Assembly (NCBI RefSeq): GCF_003255815.1
Contig: NC_037670.1
Span: 69,957,470 to 70,021,469 of the forward strand
Source of the DNA: Theropithecus gelada
Taxonomy: Eukaryota > Chordata > Mammalia > Primates > Cercopithecidae
Direction of reading: 5' to 3'
DNA length: 64,000 bases
The notes below the pieces were generated by a model, which did no database searches, was not told where the DNA came from, and worked only from the letters and a program-made list of their open reading frames with translations. This document shows, one piece after another, positions 46,857 to 64,000 of this stretch (the stretch's first letter is position 1; each line of letters begins with the position of its first letter). The position numbers and the translations under genes were made by a program.

Positions 46857-47156
46857 GCCAGGCATGGTGGCTCATGCCTGTAATCCCAGCACTTTGGGAG
46901 GCTGAGGAAGGTGGCATCACCTGAGGCCAGGAGTTTGAGACCAGCCTGGCCAACATGGTGAAACCCTGTCTCTACTAAAAATACAAATATTAGTTGGGTG
47001 TGGTGCCGGGCGCCTGTAATCTCAGCTACTTGGGAGACTGAGACAGGAGAATCACTTGAACCCAGCAGACGGAGGTTGCAGTGAAGCTGAGATTAGGCTA
47101 TTGCACTCCAGCCTGGGTGACAAGAGCGAAACTCCATCTCAAAAAAAAAAAAAACA
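46857..47156 (+). mobile_element. Alu (AluS-like)
   Basis: GGCCAGGCATGGTGGC to AAAAAAAAAAAAAACAAAA; just downstream of the MRPL32 3' end. Confidence 0.9.
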
Positions 47157-47649
47157 AAAAAACCCAAAAAGTTAAAGAGCTTATTGTTACAATGAGGTAA
47201 AATTGATAAAATGTAAAATAAATTAAAAGGCCATATTCAAAGATAAGTGCAAGGAACATTCTTACCACATTTTCAGTGTGCTATGGAATCTGCTCACATC
47301 TTTACTAATAGTCTCTCTTCCAAACCATGGGCTATCTCATATATTCTGAACATGATTTTCATTTAATATAAAATATAAAGAATTACTTCTATCACCTAAG
47401 TAAATTAGTGTGTTTCATAGAAGTAATTTCCTGCAAAAGCAATTTTAAATTGCTAAGACAAAAATAAGAACAAAACCTTTCTTAATGCCACAACTACAAT
47501 CTTAAAAAAAATACCAAAAATGCAAATAATAACCTATTTCCATGTTTTACTTAAATGGAGTTATCTGTGTTAAGTATTTGTGTAAGAAGAAGCGCTGGCA
47601 AACAAAACCAAAGCCAAAACACAGAATTCTTGCTATAAATTTTAAATTT

Positions 47650-47655
47650 TTTATT
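47650..47655 (-). terminator. Candidate MRPL32 polyadenylation signal
   Basis: First AATAAA on the minus strand downstream of the MRPL32 stop, about 250 bases after it. No AATAAA or ATTAAA lies between. Cleavage would be expected 10-30 bases further, giving a short 3' UTR of about 270 bases. Transcript ends would decide; a longer alternative cannot be excluded. Confidence 0.4.
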
Positions 47656-47901
47656 TTTGTTCTGGAAATTTTAGGTTTACTTAAAACCTTGTATATAATA
47701 GAAACATAATCCATTGAGCCTTTGGATAAACAAAATTTTCAGTTTACTCATAATATATTCTTCAAATTATCCCACAGAAAACTGCTTAGAATGTGTTAAA
47801 CTATATTGATGATTTAAAAACAAGCACAACAACATAAAGAATCTTCCTCTATTTCAGGAGAAATGATTTACTGTGAAGTTATCCTTTTAACATCTTTGGT
47901 G

Positions 47902-48156
47902 TCAATTCTGGGTGAACCAGGATGGTCGCTTTCTGTCTCGTTCAACGATCCTCTTGCCCTGATCTTGTTCAGACGGCGTCTCTCCTGTGTACAGCACCAC
48001 AGTCTCTATGGTGGGAGCCTTAAAAGGGCCCCCTTCTTGTTTCCCTATCTGTCGTCTGATTTCTGCAGTCTCCTTGCGCACCTTTTCATAGCAGTAGGCA
48101 CAAAGGACATGTTTCTGCTTCAGGTGACCACATTCAGGACAAACGTCAATATTGTT
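47902..48156 (-). CDS. MRPL32: MRPL32 coding exon 3 (zinc ribbon and stop)
   Basis: Begins after a pyrimidine-rich TTTTAAAG acceptor and runs in frame to TGA at 47904-47902. It carries both CxxC pairs of the zinc-binding module and a C-terminus ending PSWFTQN. Confidence 0.96.
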   Translation of the reverse strand, partial: NNIDVCPECGHLKQKHVLCAYCYEKVRKETAEIRRQIGKQEGGPFKAPTIETVVLYTGETPSEQDQGKRIVERDRKRPSWFTQN

Positions 48157-50553
48157 CTTTAAAACAATAAACAAAAACATATTTTAACAAGAGGCAATAT
48201 AACGAACAAATAACCACTGACAGGAGCAATGCTTACATTTTAACTTTCTTAGAATGTTCAGGCTACATGAGGTCATCATACATCATCTAGTTCTACCTCG
48301 CTTTAACTGAAGACAAGCAACATTGAGTTTGAATTAGAGAAAAACTAGAACTAGACTTTAGCCAATCTAGTACATCTTTACGTAAACACAGCAGTTGTAG
48401 TTATGTAAAAAACAAAACAAAAACCAAAACCAAAAAAAAAAAAAAACTCCTTTCCCCTAACTCCAAATACTAAATATCAAATAAGGAATTCACCAACATA
48501 ATTAAGTGACCCATACACTCAGCATCTTAAATAAGACACCCAAGGAAAAGTGAATTCCCTTTGTCTTTCAATCTATCTTAGGGAAAGCAAGATAAGAACA
48601 TTACAAGTTGACCTCCTCGGCTTTCTCTTTTTATCACGGTGTAATTCAAATTCCTGTATAGAATACAGGTTTGGTATATAGTATAATTTTTCTTTTTAAA
48701 AATGAACACTGATTATTCCTTAATGTAAAATTATTTTATGTTACAGTCTTAGGGTATTTTAATGATATATATATATATATCCAACTTTAACTATAAAATA
48801 ATTATAACCCCTAAAAGATTTATCAACTTATTCTAGACATAGGTTTGAAAGAAAATACAAAGAAAAATACTAAACAGGAACATTAAAGAAGCTTTAAACA
48901 CTTGGTAAGATTAATATACTAACATCTGTGAGGCAGATAACGAAAGAATTTCCTTTTCCGAAGGGAAGAAAGAGGCTTGCATATTACTCGCCTAACCATA
49001 TTCTCATTTTACTCCACTACTGGAAACTGGATTGCATGTACAAGTGAAGGTATGAAGACACCCACAGTTAGTAGGTCTTTTTTTCATGATCAAAGTACCC
49101 AACATAACACACTATATACCATATGTCACAGAAAATAATTCAAGGAAGAAAATAAATGCACAGGATAAGAACTATTCCCTCAGAATAAATGCAATCAGGG
49201 AAGTCACATAATGGAACAGTGCAAGATCTCATTCCTAAAATCTTACATCCTCTTGAGCAAATTTATGAATTACTGTTAAGTCTTAAGTAATAAAGTGTTT
49301 TTCAGTTCTACATTTAAGTTCAGCCCCAACCATCACTCAATAATACTTTCTGGCTTAAGTTCTCAGGTTTTGCTTAACAGAATGTGGACGCTTATGAAAG
49401 TCAGTTTTCTGTTCTTGAGTTTCATCGGTACGGTGCTGCTGCTGTGGAACGCCATGAAGGAAACAGGAACTGAAATCCTAACTGTTAAAACCATATATGA
49501 ACAGATCAGAGGTCATACACATTGTAATTTTTCTTTTTACTAGATCAGTGAAGACAGTACATCCATGTTGTCAGAGAGGAGAATATGAAATTGAGCATAG
49601 GAGAACACAAAGCAAATCTTCAAAAGAACATGAGGTCAAAAATCAGAGCTCGAAAATCTACTGCTTCATAACTGTGTGACCACAGGCAAATTCTTTTTGC
49701 CTCAGTTTCTTCATCCTAAAAATGAAGAATATCTTATTTGCTTTGGAGGGCTATTGTGAAGACATGATGAGACATAATAAACATAAGGCACTGAGATACA
49801 TCATAGACACTTAATCGTTGTTAGCTATTTTATTACTTATCTTAGGGTTTTCCTTCATGGTATTTTATTGGAAATGATTAAAAAAAAATAAATATGTAAG
49901 GGCTTGTAAAACCCAAGATTCAGTAGACCTACTGCTTCCAATTTAATTCTAGGCTCTGCTGTAGTTAGGATGTTTACTCATCTGTAGTTCAAAACTCACA
50001 CAGCTCAAGACTGGCACAGCTCACAATTCAAAAGTCATGTAGGCACCTCACAGCCTCGTTCCTTGCCCAGTCTCCAAACTCACTCCTTCCTTAACTGTGT
50101 TTCTAATACTCAGGCTAGAGGACAGCAGGCATATATAATGAGAATATTGTATTCCATTTAGGCCAGAGGAAAGTAGACACATATAATCTGAGAAGAATTT
50201 ATTCCTAGGCTATAGGAATCTACCATGAGCTTATTCAGTGGAGGACTTGAGGAAAAGCACACCCACAAAAATCAATGCATTACCTTAACTTTAATAAGCT
50301 TCTGTGGGTTTCTTCTCCTACACCGGTTAACTTCAATGGTGCGTCTACTTTTGGGAGCTGCCATCCAAAAGATACTATCCAAAAGGCTGGAATTCTCCTT
50401 ACTTCCACTGGTATCATTTGCTGGCTCTGTAAATATGGCTGGGCCCTGTACTGCTAATGCTGGTCCTAGGAAATAAAACATAAGAGATACAGAATTAGTT
50501 TCTAGCTTCTAAATTACTATTTACAGATATCATTTTCCTTAACAATCAATGGT

Positions 50554-50610
<57 letters not shown>

Positions 50611-53027
50611 ACTACATATAAAATTGAGAATGTGAAACTCAATAATGGGATACCTTAGCTATTAAAATACACTAAAGCTTATACAATGCAATTTTAAGGA
50701 ACACAGAATTTTTTCTTAGTGGATCCTGCTGAAAATAGATCAGTGAAATTCCATCAAGTTTCTTAACAAGTTAGATAGGCACCTAACTTGAACAAAACAA
50801 GCAAAGAATCACTCAACTGTCCACATTCTATTAATACTTGGTGGGTAGTAAATACCTGATTAATTTGCAAGTAAATCTAGACAGATTTCCTGAATATACT
50901 TCTGATCAGCACTGATGTAACTGCCAATTGGCCCTTTCTTATATTCAAACTGAGTCAGGTCCTTTATGATACAACCCCTTAAGTCACTTAGTTCCTCATG
51001 TTTGATACCGATTCCTGTCTGCTCTCTAAAGAGCCAGCTCACCATTTCTCTGTATGGCCTTATTTATGTGACTATGAATTGCTTATAAAAATCAAGAGAC
51101 TCCTTTACCCTTTCCTTGCTATTTCTCACAAGTGCCATACTTCTTTTTTCTTTTCTTTTCTTTTTTTTTTGAGACTGAGTCTCACTCTGTCACCCAGGCT
51201 AGAGAGTGGTGGCATGATCTCGGCTCACTGCAACCTCCGCCTCCCAGGTTCAAGTGATTCTCCTGCCTCAGTCTCCCAAGTAGCTGGGATTACAGGTGTG
51301 CACCACCACGCCTGGTTAACTTTTGTATTTTTAGTAGAGACTGTTTCACGATGTTGGCCAGGCTGGTCTTGAACTCCTGACCTTAGGTGATGTACCCGCC
51401 CTGGCCTCCAAAAGTGCTGAGATTACAGGTGTGAGCCACCGCGCCCGGCCGCCATACTTCTTTTGATTTTAAGAACTCTTAAGAATGCACACAGCTCTCT
51501 AACACCTAACAATTGGCATTTATTTTCAGTATGTCCACAAGTATTGCCAAGCATGCCCCGGTGATTAACAACACAGGCTCAGGACTGTGAACTTGGGACC
51601 ATTGTGAGCCTACTGCTTCAGTCGGAAAGTGTATACACCTAATACGACTGTTGTCAACATTATCCCAGGAAGTACATGTAGAAAGCTTGGCACATTGCTT
51701 GGCATATAGTGGCATATATTTTCTTGGTATATTTCTGGATATTATCACTTTCAGGCTGCTTAGAAATTGAGTAGAATGTATATGCCAAAGCAATGACAGT
51801 TTCAACATCCAAGATACTTCCAATTAAGATTAATTCCAAGTGAAATATGGGAAACAGAATTCATCTCCTCAGAGCTCAAACACCACAGAAAACATGTACT
51901 GTGCGGGAGGGAGGGAGGAAAGGAGGGAAGAGGGGAGGGGAGGGAAGGGAAGAGTACAGGGGGAGAGGGGAAGGGGAGGTGAGGTGAGGACAGGGCTGGA
52001 AAGGAAAGACAGATCCAGAGAGTGGTGAGCCTTGATGCCAAGTGAGACCTGCAGAACTGTCCTCTCAGGACAACTCTGTACAAATCCCTGAACTCAACAG
52101 ACTTGACCAAACTCTAGCATAGTTTCTAGCAGCATAAGACTGTATCCTAGGATGACCTCGGCCCTCCTTTAAAGTGCCTGCCTGAGAAAGCTCAACGCTG
52201 CCTGGAAAATTTCCTATTTATTTTAGCCAACATACCCCTGATAGTAGGTCCCTGAACTCCCTTAGAGCATTTCCTGGAAAGGGCACATAATTGTAAATAC
52301 GTATCCCTTGCAAGTAACTCGGAAGCGTTTCTCTCAAGGCCCTGAGAGCCATTCCTTCGAAATCTAATCATTAGGAAGGATAGGGCCTTTGTCTCCCACT
52401 ATCTGCGGGAGGACAGAATCCTACCTAAGATGACTGCGAGCTAGCAGACACAGCCGGCTAATCACATTTGCACTGACTTCACTGTACTACACTTCTCTGA
52501 CTCTACAGAGCCCCTACACTCCCGCCTCGCTCATTCTCCCTTTAAAACGCCCAAGTCACCTCTGCACGAACCGGGATGGAGCTCAGCTCTTTATCTGCAG
52601 TAGTTACTGAATAAAATCCGTTTTCAGCACTTTAATTACTGGCTGGCTATGATTTATCTTTGACACAAGGTTACATCCTGTGTACGAATGGAACAAGCAG
52701 AGGTTTTTTTTGTTTTTTGTTTTTGCGGTGGAGGGAGCGCAAAAACAGTCGTGTTCTCGCTAATATGTGAATGTCACGAACTACGTCCCGGACGTGCGGC
52801 CGCGGATGAGAACCCGGGCAGAGGGTTAAGAGTGTAAGCTGCGTCTGCGACGCTGCCCGAGGTCCCGTCATCAGTCCCCTCTCCCTTCTTTACCTACCCC
52901 ACGGAGGACTGGGAAAGCCCGGCCGGTTCTGCGGAAACTTCCGCAGCAGTCGCTCCCAGTAGTTTCGAAGCAGGCCCCGGGCCGCAGGCCACGGCGGAAC
53001 CACTAAGACCAGCATGGCCAGCGCCAT
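47902..53027 (-). CDS. MRPL32: MRPL32, mitochondrial ribosomal protein bL32m (complete, 3 coding exons)
   Basis: Component of the large (39S) subunit of the mitochondrial ribosome, made in the cytosol and imported. Coding exons join as 53027-52898, 50465-50284 and 48156-47902 (130 + 182 + 255 bases incl. stop), giving 188 residues, the length of the human protein. All introns have GT-AG ends and the phases agree (1, then 0). Residues 1-43 are Arg/Leu/Trp-rich without acidic runs, as expected for a matrix presequence; in the known family this part is removed by the m-AAA protease and that step gates ribosome assembly. Exon 3 holds the zinc ribbon: CPEC at residues 110-113 and CAYC at 123-126. 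The ATG has A at -3 and G at +4. Compared with the human protein as I remember it, a few residues differ (for example Arg at 131 where I recall Cys). The gene is head to head with PSMA2. Identification is firm. Confidence 0.97.
48157..50283 (-). other. MRPL32: MRPL32 intron 2
   Basis: 2127 bases, GT-AG, AT-rich. Holds a (TA)n run at 48767-48780 and a MIR at 49655-49835; otherwise nothing recognised. Confidence 0.85.
49655..49835 (+). repeat. MIR SINE in MRPL32 intron 2
   Basis: CTGTGTGACCACAGGCAAAT, TGCCTCAGTTTCTTCATC and GGCACTGAGATACATCATAG follow the MIR consensus in order. Confidence 0.82.
50284..50465 (-). CDS. MRPL32: MRPL32 coding exon 2
   Basis: 182 bases after a TTTCCTAG acceptor; donor AAG|GTAATG. 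It encodes residues 44-104, with the start of the mature protein and the basic segment RRTIEVNRCRRR typical of bL32. Confidence 0.95.
50558..50607 (+). repeat. (AC)25 microsatellite in MRPL32 intron 1
   Basis: Fifty bases of uninterrupted AC dinucleotide. Confidence 0.98.
51148..51450 (-). mobile_element. Antisense Alu in MRPL32 intron 1
   Basis: Alu flanked by a 14-base target duplication GCCATACTTCTTTT (51134-51147, 51451-51464). Relative to MRPL32 transcription it is in sense orientation. Confidence 0.95.
51905..52008 (+). repeat. Polypurine (GGGA)n tract in MRPL32 intron 1
   Basis: About 100 bases almost wholly A and G on the plus strand, with many GGG runs; C-rich on the transcribed-sense strand of MRPL32. 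Confidence 0.92.
52140..52676 (+). mobile_element. Probable solitary LTR in MRPL32 intron 1
   Basis: Has the LTR order CTTTAAAAC (TATA-like, 52540), CTCAGCTCTTTATCTGC, AATAAAA (52610) and an end near CACAAGGTTACA. The family was not identified; the start is uncertain. Confidence 0.4.
52898..53027 (-). CDS. MRPL32: MRPL32 coding exon 1
   Basis: Codons 1-43 plus one base, starting MALAMLVLVV. Donor is G|GTAGGT with the intron beginning at 52897. It encodes the presequence, is GC-rich and lies in the CpG island shared with PSMA2. Confidence 0.95.
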
Positions 53028-53255
53028 TTTCCCTGCTGGAAGACAGCCCCGGTCCCGCCCCTGCTTTCAGCATGCGCACAGGCACATAATCGGGCAAGCC
53101 TCCCTTTCTAGAACTACAACACCCCGCATGCTCTTGGAGCAGCTCTGACTCTCCTCCAATCATAGAGAGAAAAGGAAGGGCGAGGGGCGGGGAAATGAAA
53201 GAAAATCGGCCACAGTGCGCATGTATGCGGATGTGCTTTGGCTCCTCGGGTAAAG
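53028..53255. promoter_or_regulatory. Bidirectional MRPL32/PSMA2 promoter
   Basis: Only 228 bases separate the two start codons, so the interval holds both 5' UTRs and the shared promoter. There is no TATA box near either gene. Visible elements: a ZNF143/SBS-like match (ACTACAA..CCC.GCATGC) at 53113-53131; a CCAATCA box at 53156-53162; a GC box GGGGCGGGG at 53184-53192; and two NRF1-like TGCGCA cores, at 53073-53078 and 53215-53220. Such sets are typical of housekeeping and nuclear-encoded mitochondrial gene promoters. Binding itself is inferred from motif likeness only. Confidence 0.8.
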
Positions 53256-62989
<9,734 letters not shown>

Positions 62990-63644
62990 GTAGGCTCACT
63001 CACTGTAACTACATTCATTAGCAAACTCACTTTATGGTTTTTGGTGCTCTTTAAGTAATTAATATCATGGGACTAAAGAAAATTGCTGTATTACTCTGTA
63101 TATTAATCTAGTTACAGATAAATCAAAAACTTATCTCCCTCCTAGTTTCCTAGCCTTCAGTATATCGAGTGGTAATTAATATTCATTTCCTAAGGAGTTG
63201 TCTTTTTACATTCTATGGTTTCCTAAATGCTTTTTTGTTTTGTTTTGTTTTACTTTTTACTTCACTTTTTCTGCCATTTTAGGAGGGAGAAAAAGAACAT
63301 TGAATCTGGAATAAAAAATTTGGGGAGACAGATTTTTAAATGATTTAATGATAATAGTTTACATTATGACAGTAAAAAAAATTGTGAAACCAAATGCCTG
63401 GAGTTGAAGGTATATTAAATATTTGATATGTGTGCTTGATAAAAAGTGGAGCACTATGTAAAAATCTGTCGGTGCCCAAGTACAAGCTGCCCTCACTTAT
63501 TTCCAGCTGTATTCTAGTCTGAGTGTTACTGTAGTCCTTCAAAACTCTCCAAGCTTTTGAAGAGGAAAATGTTTTATTTCTTGGTATGTAATAGTTGCAC
63601 ATATTTTTGCAGTATATGTGATATTTTAATACCTGTATACAGTG

Positions 63645-64000
63645 TGTCAAATCAGGGTAATTGGATATCCGTTACCTCAAACATCTATCTTTTCTTTGTG
63701 TTGGGAGCATTGCAGATCTTCTAGCTGTTCTGAAATAGGGAGAAGAAAAATAATTTCCTGAGTGTACTATCGGACACCAGAACTTATTCCTCCTATCTGA
63801 CTGCATTTTTATACCCCTTCACCAACTTCCTTCATTTCTTCTTCCCGTCTCCCTTTCCAGCCTCTGGTAACCACTGTGCTACTCTCTCCCTCCATGAGAT
63901 CCACTTTTTTTAGCTCCCACATATGAGTGAGAACATGCAATATTCATCTTTCTATGCCTGGCTGTTTTACTTAACATAATGACCTCCATTTCCATCCATG
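63645..64000 (-). mobile_element. Old L1 (L1M-type) 3' end, continues past the window
   Basis: ACCTCAAACATCTATCTTTT, CTCTGGTAACCACTGTGCTA, TAGCTCCCACATATGAGTGA and ACTTAACATAATGACCTCC follow antisense L1M in order. In PSMA2 intron 6. Confidence 0.85.

Noticed and set aside
52140..52676. TTTAAAAC and AATAAAA as elements of a separate gene
   Set aside because: Order and spacing fit an LTR better; no frame or exon is associated.
52894..53163. 89-codon minus-strand frame over MRPL32 exon 1
   Set aside because: Shadow in another frame of the CpG island. The MRPL32 frame starts at 53027 and joins exon 2 in phase.

Overview
The window is ordinary primate euchromatin. Two introns-and-exons genes are read directly: MRPL32 on the minus strand (3 coding exons, complete, 188 codons) and PSMA2 on the plus strand (coding exons 1-6 of an expected 8; the window ends inside intron 6). 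They lie head to head with 228 bases between their start codons, and share one CpG-rich promoter. This is the gene order known from human 7p14. The rest is interspersed repeats of primate type (Alu, L1, MaLR and class I endogenous retroviruses). An Alu at 4231-4533 carries a set of differences from human AluY that I associate with Old World monkey AluYR subfamilies, so the source is most likely a cercopithecid monkey rather than human or another ape.

Layout. 0.2-7.5 kb: a nearly full-length, dead L1 on the minus strand, holding a young Alu and a chimeric Alu insertion. 7.5-8.9 kb: two Alus around an RPS15A processed pseudogene. 9.7-17.7 kb: an L1 remnant split by a MaLR LTR, a MaLR provirus with deleted interior, MIR, Alu and THE1 copies, and unassigned sequence. 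19-22 kb: Alu and LTR-like repeats. 22.1-37.6 kb: a minus-strand class I retrovirus (LTR, protease, RT, RNase H, integrase, env, LTR; gag missing), with a second, plus-strand, LTR-bounded element (23.9-31.5 kb) inserted in its env, and further Alu and MaLR insertions. 37.6-47.6 kb: gene-poor, with scattered Alu, MIR, MaLR and MER5A. 47.6-53.0 kb: MRPL32. 53.0-53.3 kb: shared promoter. 53.3-64 kb: PSMA2.

The two genes act in different compartments. MRPL32 is a zinc-binding protein of the large subunit of the mitochondrial ribosome; PSMA2 is the alpha2 subunit of the 20S proteasome. Their only link visible here is the shared promoter, which has a ZNF143-like site, an inverted-repeat-like NRF1 half-site region, a CCAAT box and a GC box. 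I found no bacterial-type system, CRISPR array, tRNA or rRNA gene, and no convincing novel gene. The most unusual structures are repeat-derived: the nested retroviruses, a template-switch-like Alu insertion sharing 160 bases with another site in the window, a 26-base perfect palindrome inside an Alu, and several local tandem arrays. Repeat family names were assigned from memory of consensus sequences, without a database search.
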